NCBI GenBank assembly: GCA_043736395.1
Contig: JAYTCQ010000407.1
Location: 1 to 7,454 of the forward strand
Length of the DNA stretch: 7,454 bases
Direction of reading: 5' to 3'
Origin: JAFDVL01 sp043736395
GTDB taxonomy: Bacteria > Acidobacteriota > Blastocatellia > RBC074
Shown here: in pieces, positions 1 to 7,108 of the stretch
Position numbering within the stretch: the stretch's first letter is position 1
How the letters are laid out: every line of letters starts with the position of its first letter
Translations under genes and position numbers: made by a program
The notes under the pieces: model-generated
What the model saw: only the letters and a program-made list of their open reading frames with translations
Database searches by the model: none
What the model was told of the DNA's origin: nothing

Positions 1-1006
1 CGACCCTAGCTGCCGCCATGGAAGTCCCGCGCAACGCATTCGCGCCTTCGCCGGGGGCCGCGACGTGGACGCCTTTGCCGAAATTGGAATACTCCGCGAG
101 TTCATTATTTTTCGTCATGGCAGCTACGGTGATGAGATTGGAGGCTTTGGAAGCGGCAGGATATTGCGGCGATTTTTCTAAATCGACGGCATCATTCCCG
201 GCGGCGGCGATGATGACTACACCCGCCATTTCCGCCCGTTTGAGAGCTTCTTCAATCAGCTTGGAGGGTTCGCTGGTTCCGAAGCTATGCAGTACCACTC
301 CGGCGTGATGGTTCGTCGCGTAATCAATCGCGGCAGCAATTTTACTGACGGTACCAATGCCGTTTGCATCCAATGCTTTCAGCGGCATCAGGGAAACTTT
401 CGGATTCACTTCGGTGATGATCCGCGCCATTTCCGTCCCGTGTCCGTTGTCATCGGCAAAGCTGTCAGAATCATTCAGAAAATTCCAGCCCGATTTATAT
501 TTGCCACTCAACCCCGTATCAATAATCGCCACGACCGCCGCCTTCGGCGTCAGATTCTTTGCCGCTAACGGATTGCGCAAACTTCGCGATAACACTTTCC
601 GGCCACCGATGATCGACATCCGACCACCTACTAAATAATCCGGCTCCACCCATTCGACAATTTTGTCCATCCGTTGCAACTCTGCCCACGCCGTACTCAC
701 ATTTTCTTTCAGCTTGAGAGTAAGCACACTTTCCCCGACGCGGCGGGTTTGCAGTTCCGGTTCGCCGTAGCTTTCGACGATCGAACTGCGTTCTTCCAGA
801 CTCGCCTCATCGCGGAATTTGATAATCATCCGATGTTCAGCATGCGGCGCAATCGGAGTCAGCACATTAAAGATTGGTTTGGTAGGAAACGGTAACTGGT
901 AGGTTTTTTCCGCCCTGTTCCCAAATGCCAGTAAAGGCGAAATGACCAAATTGAGAATGACGAAAAAGACAATGAACTGATGCAGTTGACGCACAGAGAT
1001 GAGCAT
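1..1006 (-). CDS. Secreted subtilisin-like serine protease (S8 family), 3' end cut by window
   Basis: This gene encodes an exported endopeptidase of the subtilase family; 335 residues are visible and the C-terminus lies beyond the left edge. Residues 1-28 form a signal peptide: a short basic start, then a hydrophobic run ending PLLAFG. Residues about 57-124 resemble the I9-type inhibitory propeptide, ending WVEPDYL. The catalytic domain follows, with Asp163 in IIDTG, His189 in NGHGTEMA, oxyanion Asn271 in AAAGND and nucleophile Ser329 in GTSMA. All key residues are present, so it should be active. Only seven residues separate APG from GTSMA, where subtilisin has about sixteen, so that substrate-side loop is short. 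The ATG is preceded by GGAG (1017-1020) ten bases upstream, and no other in-frame ATG precedes it. It is separated from the operon by 750 bases and is probably unrelated to it. The family call is firm; the substrate is unknown. Confidence 0.95.
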   Translation of the reverse strand, partial: MLISVRQLHQFIVFFVILNLVISPLLAFGNRAEKTYQLPFPTKPIFNVLTPIAPHAEHRMIIKFRDEASLEERSSIVESYGEPELQTRRVGESVLTLKLKENVSTAWAELQRMDKIVEWVEPDYLVGGRMSIIGGRKVLSRSLRNPLAAKNLTPKAAVVAIIDTGLSGKYKSGWNFLNDSDSFADDNGHGTEMARIITEVNPKVSLMPLKALDANGIGTVSKIAAAIDYATNHHAGVVLHSFGTSEPSKLIEEALKRAEMAGVVIIAAAGNDAVDLEKSPQYPAASKASNLITVAAMTKNNELAEYSNFGKGVHVAAPGEGANALRGTSMAAARV

Positions 1007-1375
1007 GGCGAGAAGTCTCCGGTGAAGCGTCAGGCAATTGCATAAATTGCGTTCCAACTGCGATGACGCGGCTAGTTAAAGGGTCTTCAGTTATTCCTGA
1101 AAACAAAGGCTAAGATACGGCTGTCTTGAAAAAAGCTGATCCAGACTGAAAACGCAGTCCTAAAAAAAGAAATCAGGTCTCGTGTTTACTATCTGTCAAT
1201 TCGTGTTTTGTTTGGACAGCGCGGAGAGTACTACAACTGCTTTTTCGCTGTCATGTTAAATCTTGATAATCCATCTTTGGACTGCATTTGCTTCCCTGAA
1301 CCAAACCGAGCAGAGTGCGTCTGCTAATGAAGATTATGTTCTGATGATCCCCTGCCCTCTTCCCAGAAATCTCTC

Positions 1376-1532
1376 GTTTTTCCTAATAAAAACAGCTTTT
1401 TTTAACGAAAGATAACTTTTCTAACCAGGGCATGATGCCTGTTTTTGACCCCAAAATTATTTTTTATTTTTTTACATTTTTTTTCTTCTGAGAGAGTTTT
1501 CTGGTGATAATTTTTTTAATTTATTTTTTTCG
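1376..1532. other. T-rich homopolymer tract, possibly curved DNA
   Basis: This stretch carries many T runs on the plus strand: seven at 1397-1403, six at 1460-1465, seven at 1467-1473, eight at 1477-1484, seven at 1511-1517 and seven at 1524-1530. Several are spaced close to one helical turn (centres near 1470 and 1480), which can bend DNA. Its composition is far more AT-rich than the subtilase or the operon. Such tracts are often bound by xenogeneic silencers or serve as promoter UP elements. Which of these applies here is inference. Confidence 0.5.
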
Positions 1533-1584
1533 TTGGCTGACTCATATAGTGGAAATCATTTTCTGTCTATCGAAAAAGCCACGG

Positions 1585-1609
1585 TGCTTCCCCCCAAAAA
1601 CTGGATAGG
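1585..1609. mobile_element. Possible solitary IS3-family end
   Basis: The stretch starts with TG and continues through a C run, an A run and CTGGA. This closely resembles the terminal repeats of IS150-group IS3 elements, which start with TG and contain CCCCCAAAA followed by a TTGGACA-like segment. No matching inverted end and no transposase are visible in the window, so it would be a relic or a solo end. The resemblance is from memory and short enough to be chance. Confidence 0.3.
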
Positions 1610-1650
1610 TAAATAAAGTGTAAAATGAGTGCCACAGTTTATGAATTGTT

Positions 1651-1662
1651 TTGTCTAGACAA
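1651..1662. repeat. Perfect 12-base palindrome
   Basis: The sequence TTGTCTAGACAA is its own reverse complement. It lies in the non-coding gap about 100 bases beyond the end of the operon. A 12-base perfect palindrome is the size of a dimeric repressor operator, but no promoter or regulator gene is visible beside it, so the role is unknown. Confidence 0.6.
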
Positions 1663-1678
1663 TTGGGAGCACCTTACT

Positions 1679-1722
1679 TGACTCATACTAAATATTTCCA
1701 GGCTGCCTAATTTGATGAGTCA
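1679..1722. repeat. Inverted repeat able to form a hairpin, downstream of the operon
   Basis: The arms TGACTCAT (1679-1686) and ATGAGTCA (1715-1722) are perfect reverse complements. After a short asymmetric bulge, AAAT (1690-1693) pairs with ATTT (1710-1713), and AGG/CCT can pair further in. The hairpin sits 40-80 bases past the kinase stop codon in the operon's direction. There is no T run after either arm, so it is not a standard intrinsic terminator. It could stabilise the 3' end of the operon transcript, or be a protein-binding site or element-end remnant. Confidence 0.5.
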
Positions 1723-1760
1723 TTCCGCGAATTGGCCTTGATCATCCAGAGAAGATTGTT

Positions 1761-2921
1761 TTAACCATGCGTCGCTACCATAGAGCGGCTAGCCAGTCTG
1801 GTTATTGGATGTGGATACGACTGGCAAGAGGAACAAAGATTGCCATTTAGTTTTTGCTGAATAGGTTGCTTTTCCCTCTGCTGTGGCAAGCGGTTTGATA
1901 GAATTTGAGACAGGGCAGAACGGAAGGCTGATTTGCTCACACTATACATTCCGCCACGGGCACCTTCAAACCCACAATTCCAAGCAGCTAGTGCCTGACC
2001 AAACCGCAGTGCGTCTCGCATCATATTGGCAGTTATGTTCTTGATTCCTTCCACCCCTTGTTGAGCAATGAGGTGCAGTATTCCGGCAGTACACCAATCG
2101 CCTGAACCGGCGGCGTCTTTAAGATTGGTTACCGGGTAGGCTGCGATACTGTGCCATTTAGTAACTTTGTGTCGGGCGAGACGACAACGGTAACGTAAGC
2201 CTTCATCCCCTAGTGTCACGATCTCTACGAGTGGTGTGCTAGTAGGAAGCAACTCGCCAAAACTGGCGGCGCGATCACTTGCATACTTGACGATATGAGC
2301 AATCGCGAAGGCTTCGCGCATCAGTTTTGGGTCGCCCGTGGCAGAAGGTTCAAAAACAATAAGCGCACCGCGCTCAGCACAGGCTTGTGCAATCGTTAGC
2401 GCACCGCGCGAGACACGATCAAAGAAGAAAACTTGGGGGCTAGCCATCTCTTGTGCCAATTCCTGCGCCGCAGCATCAGTAACGGCTTTATAACCCGGAA
2501 GCCACGCGCCACAATGAGGACATTGCCAAGAAAACTTATGAGACGGCTGACCCGCTCGATTTCTTTTGATTTGATGAACGATGATAGGTGTATCAGCAGT
2601 GGGCTGTTGTTTGGCGTAACGTAGTTTAACTCCCCATTTCTTCAAATCACTTTGCACGTATTTGGATGCGGCGTCTCCATTGAGCCTAGCAATTGGATAT
2701 GATTGCCATCCCAAATAGCTCATAATAGTCAAAACATTCCCACAGGTACCACCTGACCATAAACGTGGAGGCTGTTGTGCCTCACTGTTTATTACGACAT
2801 CTAGCGTAAGCAGTCCTGTTCCCCAGATAGTCACAGGTTGGGCTGGTACGCGCAATTCCGGGTAGGAGGCAGACTTAGCGGGTAGCAATGTTGGAATCTT
2901 ATTTCTGTTGGATTTTTCCAT
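1761..2921 (-). CDS. PfkB/ribokinase-family carbohydrate or nucleoside kinase with CxxC insert
   Basis: This is a cytoplasmic ATP-dependent kinase of the PfkB fold, 386 residues, probably phosphorylating a sugar or nucleoside hydroxyl. It opens with GTGLLTLDVV (34-43), the first beta strand. The substrate-site signature SGGTCGNV (56-63) and RLNGD (79-83) follow. A short insert has a CPHC knuckle (134-137) that could hold a metal or disulfide. IVTLGDEG (234-241) is the usual strand near the ATP site, and DAAGSGD (269-275) is the second PfkB signature with Asp275 as predicted catalytic base. Past residue 350 the tail is polar, low in complexity and unlike a PfkB core, with another CSSC pair. 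The gene starts 8 bases after the preceding stop; the AGG of its weak ribosome site overlaps that stop, suggesting translational coupling. It is the last gene of the operon. The family is clear; the substrate cannot be read from the sequence. Confidence 0.88.
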   Translation of the reverse strand: MEKSNRNKIPTLLPAKSASYPELRVPAQPVTIWGTGLLTLDVVINSEAQQPPRLWSGGTCGNVLTIMSYLGWQSYPIARLNGDAASKYVQSDLKKWGVKLRYAKQQPTADTPIIVHQIKRNRAGQPSHKFSWQCPHCGAWLPGYKAVTDAAAQELAQEMASPQVFFFDRVSRGALTIAQACAERGALIVFEPSATGDPKLMREAFAIAHIVKYASDRAASFGELLPTSTPLVEIVTLGDEGLRYRCRLARHKVTKWHSIAAYPVTNLKDAAGSGDWCTAGILHLIAQQGVEGIKNITANMMRDALRFGQALAAWNCGFEGARGGMYSVSKSAFRSALSQILSNRLPQQREKQPIQQKLNGNLCSSCQSYPHPITRLASRSMVATHG

Positions 2922-2929
2922 TTTGGAAC

Positions 2930-4039
2930 CTAATCTTTTATTGACGCATATGGTTCACCAGTCAGCCATATTTCAGACGTTACACTATCTGATTGTGATG
3001 ATGTCCAAGTATCGTCTTCCATCTCAATGTCATAGGTGCCAGCTTCGACGTATGAAACCGGCAAGTTGCGTTCAATCGCAGCTAACAGCACCCCGAGTGA
3101 TAACATCTTGTTTGCTAATGGAGAAACAACGGTTGTAATTTCACCTAAACCAGGCAAAGATTGCAATTGCTCATGGTAGTAGGTATCTATTTGCACAATC
3201 TGGCGGTAAATGTCAAAGGGAGTACGCTCGTCACAATGAATGATGTTGGTCTTGGAGACGAATATCCGCTCAAAAAGCACTTCCTTGAGTTGCACGAGCA
3301 GATCATCAGCACGACGCAGGTTTCTAGCTGGGAAGGGTAAGATCGGGCAGACCTCAATACAGTCACTTTCCAACAGGTCGTGTATCTTTCCGAGCCGCTC
3401 TTTCTCATTCTTCCCAATAACTGGGAGCCAAACGATTTTCTTAGGTTTTACGAGGCCGAAGTAAGGGATGTAGTCAGCGTCGCCGTATTCACTACCGAGT
3501 ATCCTTCCATCAACTGACGAATCTTCTGTTACAGCCACATGCAGGTTTTTAATCTTGCCAAGGTCAGCTTGTTTGCAAAGAAAGGCGATAATTGAAAAGA
3601 ATATAGTTCGCGGCAAGCCACTAATGTCTACTATAACGTCGCGATATTGAGTAATTTCATCTAGGCGTGCATGCAGTAGCTCTACGGCTCTCCTCCCACC
3701 CACAGCGTAACCCGATTCATCACGTAATTCGATCTCACGATACTCAATCTTTTTTCCATCGGTCACCGCAAGCAAACGTTGTTGGTTATTTGTAGTGAAG
3801 CTTTCAATTCCTTGTGTTTCCTTTTTGGTGCTGGAAGAAGGACGCAATAGCATAGCCACATAGCCAAGTTGACCAGGACTACTGCACCGCGAGATGCGTT
3901 CCAACGCAATTAATGAGCGTGGGTCGAATCCTACTCCAAGAATCATACAAACAGAGGCGTCCGGGTCTTTCATCCGTTTGCACCAAAAGTTCTCATAGTT
4001 ATGATCAAGATAATATTCAGACCAGCGCGATTGCATCAT
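2930..4039 (-). CDS. Uncharacterised Rossmann-like operon protein with DISGLPR motif
   Basis: I do not recognise a named family with certainty. The protein is 369 residues, soluble, with no signal peptide or membrane segment. The N-terminal half reads as alternating strands and helices: MILGVGFDPRS (32-42) is a strand followed by a tight turn, as in nucleotide-binding Rossmann folds. A second strand runs into DISGLPR (138-144), and a third gives LHVAVTED (166-173). A block with WLPVIGKNE (204-212) and ILPFPARN (233-240) follows. Near the C-terminus SPLANKMLSLG and VSYVEAGTY suggest a second ligand-binding segment. No catalytic set of a known nuclease or protease is obvious. It starts 4 bases after the ATPase stop, behind GAGGA (4048-4052); a second ATG directly follows the first, so the start may be three bases later. 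Its place in the operon suggests a partner or ligand sensor for the ATPase, but that is inference. Confidence 0.8.
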   Translation of the reverse strand: MMQSRWSEYYLDHNYENFWCKRMKDPDASVCMILGVGFDPRSLIALERISRCSSPGQLGYVAMLLRPSSSTKKETQGIESFTTNNQQRLLAVTDGKKIEYREIELRDESGYAVGGRRAVELLHARLDEITQYRDVIVDISGLPRTIFFSIIAFLCKQADLGKIKNLHVAVTEDSSVDGRILGSEYGDADYIPYFGLVKPKKIVWLPVIGKNEKERLGKIHDLLESDCIEVCPILPFPARNLRRADDLLVQLKEVLFERIFVSKTNIIHCDERTPFDIYRQIVQIDTYYHEQLQSLPGLGEITTVVSPLANKMLSLGVLLAAIERNLPVSYVEAGTYDIEMEDDTWTSSQSDSVTSEIWLTGEPYASIKD

Positions 4040-4043
4040 CTCA

Positions 4044-6002
4044 CTATTCCTCGAAAACTAATTGTGTGCCACGTTTTCTGCTCCACTCTTTGGCGGACAC
4101 TGGGCCTTCCATCATTCTAATTAAGTCGTCAACTTGAAGTGGTTGGAAGCCGCCAAACCCAAGTGGCAAATTAAATCTTACGCATAACAGGCGATTAAGA
4201 TAGACAACAATCTTAAATGAACCCGCCTGCCCCTGCTTGGTCAAGCGTACAGAAAAGACATTATTAGCAACAGCTGTAGTTAACACAGCCCGGAGCAACA
4301 AAGCTTTGTCGGCTTCCACACGCTTATTTAAAACACGCCGCAATAGGGCAATATCCATACCAAAACCATTAACCCCTGGTGCTATCGGCGCATTTGCCCT
4401 GTTAGTAACCTCTTGGAAGAAGAGACCGAGGTTATCGACCAACTGGCGAATGGCGAAACCATGATTAAGTCGTTTTTCAAGGTTTTGGTAATACTTTTTG
4501 GCTTCTTCCTGTAACAGGTCTTGTTGATCTTGCGCTGAGAGAACAATTTCTTTACCTAACTCCGCACGGAAGATTAGCTTATCAACTATGGTTCCAGCGA
4601 TAGTTAGAAACTGATCCACGTTGCCGTTAGAAACCTCAGCCAGCACATCGAACGAATGATAATATGGTAGTTTAAAACGGCGAGCGGCGAATAATTCCGC
4701 TGCGCTTTGAATCTTACTATCTAACGGTTCCGACAGTTCCGATGATAGAATCTCTGGAAAAAGTAGACGTTGTTTCTGACGTACTTTTCGTTCAGCTTTG
4801 ATGAGGTTACCTTCTAGCTTGAACAATTCTTGTATAGAGACCGTTTCAGCCATTTGTGACGTAGACGCTGATTCGCTTTGTTGGTCGAACTGCTTATTGA
4901 GCTGTTTGAAACGTGTATTTACTTCATCCAACTCTTTGACAATTTTTTCTCTATTAATTGTATCTTCAGCTTTGCTCAGAAGAGATTTAAGATCACTACT
5001 TACACCATATTGTTGAAGTGCATTGGAGCGACTCAGGCGTCGCTTGGCCACATCCGTAACAAAATTCTTGAATACGCTAGAAGAAATGCCTCCAATGTAT
5101 CCATCCAAATCCATCTCCCGAAAATCGCGGTCATCCTTTGCGCCCTCGAACGAAATTAGTTGTTCTAACTCAAGAACATGTTTGCGCAATGCTATCCAAC
5201 GCGGTAATCCAGAACGTGTTAAGAAATCATTAAGGATTTGTTGTCGTTGATTACGATAAAGCTCGTGAAGATTATCAAGCATTACTAGGGGTACTAAATG
5301 CTCTAACGTCGCTACCACCTGTTTTTGATGACTCAGGAAAGAGAGGGAGAATATTCTTGCGTGCGGTTGAATAGATGAAGGGATCGGGTCGCCAGGGAAG
5401 CCATTAAGAAGTGTACCAAAGTCAGTCTCTATCCTGTCACACTCAACGCGTAATGACTCTAACGTATGTGCTTTGCTGAATATTACAGGCGGTGTGTCTT
5501 GCATGGGCAGAGGAGCGAGTATCGTATCCTTCACCTTTTGTGGAAGTAACCCAGCGTCAAGCATTGACTTAACTGAGCGTAAGAACCCGCTGACGATTCG
5601 CACATCTAGCATTGTATTTAAAACTTTGGCATTGGCTTCGCCTAAAGGCAAGTTAGCGATTTCGCGCAAACTACTGTCACAATCAAGATAAATTCCTATT
5701 ACCTGTGGACCAGATTCATTTATCACGCCCAAGCTAGTCAAACGCTCAAGAAGTGCTTCCTCGCTGGCCTGCTTGCGGCGGCGATACATCGCCAACAACG
5801 TGTCGGTTTCGAAAAGTCTTAACAAGCTACTCTTTCCGGATCCAGGACTACCGCGCAGCACAAGAAGTTTCGCTGGTGCTGAAAGGTCTCCTGGCTGAAG
5901 CAACCTCAGTAAGTTTGGGCAATAGAGCGGCAAAAAAAGCGATACATCTAAAACTGAGCGATCAGCCGCGCGCACTTTGAAAGCATTTGGAATCCCTGCC
6001 AT
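4044..6002 (-). CDS. ORC/CDC6-like AAA P-loop ATPase
   Basis: A cytoplasmic ATPase of 652 residues. Walker A is GSPGSGKS (51-58), preceded by a hydrophobic strand. Walker B is LVMLDNLHEL (239-248) with Asp243, though His246-Glu247 follows rather than the usual adjacent acid. WIALRKHVL (269-277) probably holds the sensor strand and arginine. Residues about 345-430 are rich in E, K, Q and L in heptad-like order and likely form a coiled coil. The C-terminal region, with YLNRLLCVRFNLPLG, resembles the end of bacterial ORC-CDC6 family ATPases and may be winged-helix-like. An ATG at 6071 would add 23 residues, but they lie inside the upstream gene. The ATG at 6002 has a near-ideal GAGGTGA site (6010-6016) seven bases upstream and sits 2 bases after the previous stop, so I chose it. 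Likely role: NTP-driven sensor or switch of the operon. The fold is fairly sure, the role is inferred. Confidence 0.83.
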   Translation of the reverse strand: MAGIPNAFKVRAADRSVLDVSLFLPLYCPNLLRLLQPGDLSAPAKLLVLRGSPGSGKSSLLRLFETDTLLAMYRRRKQASEEALLERLTSLGVINESGPQVIGIYLDCDSSLREIANLPLGEANAKVLNTMLDVRIVSGFLRSVKSMLDAGLLPQKVKDTILAPLPMQDTPPVIFSKAHTLESLRVECDRIETDFGTLLNGFPGDPIPSSIQPHARIFSLSFLSHQKQVVATLEHLVPLVMLDNLHELYRNQRQQILNDFLTRSGLPRWIALRKHVLELEQLISFEGAKDDRDFREMDLDGYIGGISSSVFKNFVTDVAKRRLSRSNALQQYGVSSDLKSLLSKAEDTINREKIVKELDEVNTRFKQLNKQFDQQSESASTSQMAETVSIQELFKLEGNLIKAERKVRQKQRLLFPEILSSELSEPLDSKIQSAAELFAARRFKLPYYHSFDVLAEVSNGNVDQFLTIAGTIVDKLIFRAELGKEIVLSAQDQQDLLQEEAKKYYQNLEKRLNHGFAIRQLVDNLGLFFQEVTNRANAPIAPGVNGFGMDIALLRRVLNKRVEADKALLLRAVLTTAVANNVFSVRLTKQGQAGSFKIVVYLNRLLCVRFNLPLGFGGFQPLQVDDLIRMMEGPVSAKEWSRKRGTQLVFEE

Positions 6003-6004
6003 CG

Positions 6005-7090
6005 CTAACTCACCTCTCTTCCGTGCCGCTCGTAGCGTACAAATAGGGGGGCTTTCAATTTTCTGGACCATAATAGGTAGATTGAATTATTCGGTGTGTT
6101 ATGGTGCAGTACAATTGGTAGGCCGCAACTCTCGTAACCAAACATCACGTTGCCAGTATGTTCGTCACCCATGTCATCTTGATAATAGTTAGCGCAGAGT
6201 GATGCTATGGTTTGAGCCGAGCTTTCATTATTTTCTGGCGACAAAATACGAACTGAATCCGGCAAAACTACAGCAGGTAGAAGCACAGTGCGATTAAGTG
6301 GTGGTTGCAATCTTGGAATCAATTCTACCAATCGGTTCTTAGCAAATTCGGTGATCACTAAGGGGCAGAAATATATACGGGCATCATTGGTTTCGAGCGC
6401 ATTCAGTAATTTGCCTTCGCTTTGTAGTCTAGCTAATATTCCTTTGAGTACCATAGAAGTGCCATCGCTGGCAGGCTCTTCACGTAACACCGTCTTACCG
6501 GAAGCACAAAAATCATCGATTAAGAACAGGCAGCGAAAGCGTGCACCTACAGCGAGGTCTTTTTCTAAGTCATCAATTAATGCCTTCACCTTCTCCTCAT
6601 TAGGCTGATAAGTCGTCAACACCTGCTCGTTGTCGATCTTCAAATTCTGACGCCGAAAGTAGTCAATTCGCGCTCCGTCACTCATTGCCACATATAACGA
6701 TGCGCGTTCAATTTCTCGCAATTCCGAAGACTCTGACAGCCTGCGTACTTGGAACCGGGGAATGCTGGTGATTTCTGCTGTGAGGTCAAGTTGGCTTTGA
6801 TGAATATGGTCATAGTAAAGTATTTGGGTGAGCTGCTGGAACTCTTCGCGCGATATAAAAATCAACTGCTCCTGCACAAATCGAAGCGCAACATCACGAT
6901 CTACTTCGTTAAAAGATTTGAGCCACAGGTAGAGGTTTTCGAAAAATAGCCGCCCTGGCTGATACATTTCGTAATGATTGTATTTGTATTCGGCGAGAGT
7001 ATCCAAATTATCGACCAGGTTTTTTAATCTTTCCTCACCCCAGCCTGGAAGAATACTCACTAACAAGCGCAATGCCAATTCCCGTTTCAT
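6005..7090 (-). CDS. Phosphoribosyltransferase-like protein with N-terminal helical module (PRTase-CE type)
   Basis: A cytoplasmic protein of 361 residues. Residues 1-115 are mostly helical, with WLKSF (56-60) and EQLIFISREE (74-83), and may be the accessory helical or winged-helix module found with these PRTases. The PRTase fold covers about 130-345. SDGARIDYFRR (137-147) lies near its start. LFLIDDFCASGKT (188-200) is the PRPP-loop strand with paired acids Asp192-Asp193, but the usual small-residue TTGGT loop is replaced by CASGKT. GYESCGLPIVLHHNTPNN and IYLLW close the domain and look like a family-specific conserved end. Classical PRTases transfer phosphoribose from PRPP to a base; whether this one does is unknown. 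Related proteins are, as I recall, predicted components of prokaryotic conflict systems. It follows the HAD gene by 18 bases, with GAGGT (7100-7104) nine bases before the ATG. Confidence 0.82.
   Translation of the reverse strand: MKRELALRLLVSILPGWGEERLKNLVDNLDTLAEYKYNHYEMYQPGRLFFENLYLWLKSFNEVDRDVALRFVQEQLIFISREEFQQLTQILYYDHIHQSQLDLTAEITSIPRFQVRRLSESSELREIERASLYVAMSDGARIDYFRRQNLKIDNEQVLTTYQPNEEKVKALIDDLEKDLAVGARFRCLFLIDDFCASGKTVLREEPASDGTSMVLKGILARLQSEGKLLNALETNDARIYFCPLVITEFAKNRLVELIPRLQPPLNRTVLLPAVVLPDSVRILSPENNESSAQTIASLCANYYQDDMGDEHTGNVMFGYESCGLPIVLHHNTPNNSIYLLWSRKLKAPLFVRYERHGREVS
6010..6016 (-). promoter_or_regulatory. Strong ribosome binding site of the ATPase gene
   Basis: Read on the minus strand this is GAGGTGA, matching the anti-Shine-Dalgarno region over seven bases and ending seven bases before the ATG at 6002. 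It lies within the last codons of the PRTase gene. It decides the ATPase start against the more distant ATG at 6071 and implies coupled translation. Confidence 0.8.
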
Positions 7091-7108
7091 CCCTGTGCTA
7101 CCTCTCTG

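Larger units (their letters stand above)
1007..1760. other. Gene-poor gap with AT-rich tract and possible insertion debris
   Basis: I see no convincing coding region in these roughly 750 bases on either strand. The part nearest the subtilase (1007-1150) must hold that gene's leader and probably its promoter, but I could not find a clear -35/-10 pair. The middle (about 1376-1532) is rich in T runs. The right third holds an IS3-like end (1585-1609), a perfect palindrome (1651-1662) and an inverted repeat (1679-1722). No strong intrinsic terminator for the minus-strand operon is visible just downstream of its last stop. Confidence 0.7.

Noticed and set aside
1..638. Plus-strand frames of 93-96 codons at the left end
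   Set aside because: They are antisense to the subtilase catalytic domain, whose triad residues are all present on the minus strand.
867..1106. Minus-strand frame of 79 codons overlapping the start of the subtilase
   Set aside because: It lies in another frame over the subtilase signal peptide and leader; the subtilase frame has clear family motifs, and this one has none.
1146..1161. GACTG/CAGTC hairpin near the subtilase leader
   Set aside because: Only five pairs, and the T run on the minus strand comes before the stem, not after it, so it is not a terminator.
1426..1446. Five-pair bulged hairpin followed by five T on the plus strand, terminator-like
   Set aside because: The stem is short with a bulged G, and no plus-strand gene lies upstream that would need a terminator; T runs are common throughout this tract.
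6003..6071. Upstream ATG at 6071 as the start of the ATPase
   Set aside because: The added residues lie wholly within the PRTase coding region, while the ATG at 6002 has a near-perfect ribosome site and follows the PRTase stop by 2 bases.
2433..6949. Many plus-strand frames of 60-106 codons inside the operon
   Set aside because: They are antisense shadows of genes with strong motifs, have no ribosome sites or recognisable domains, and run opposite to every supported gene.
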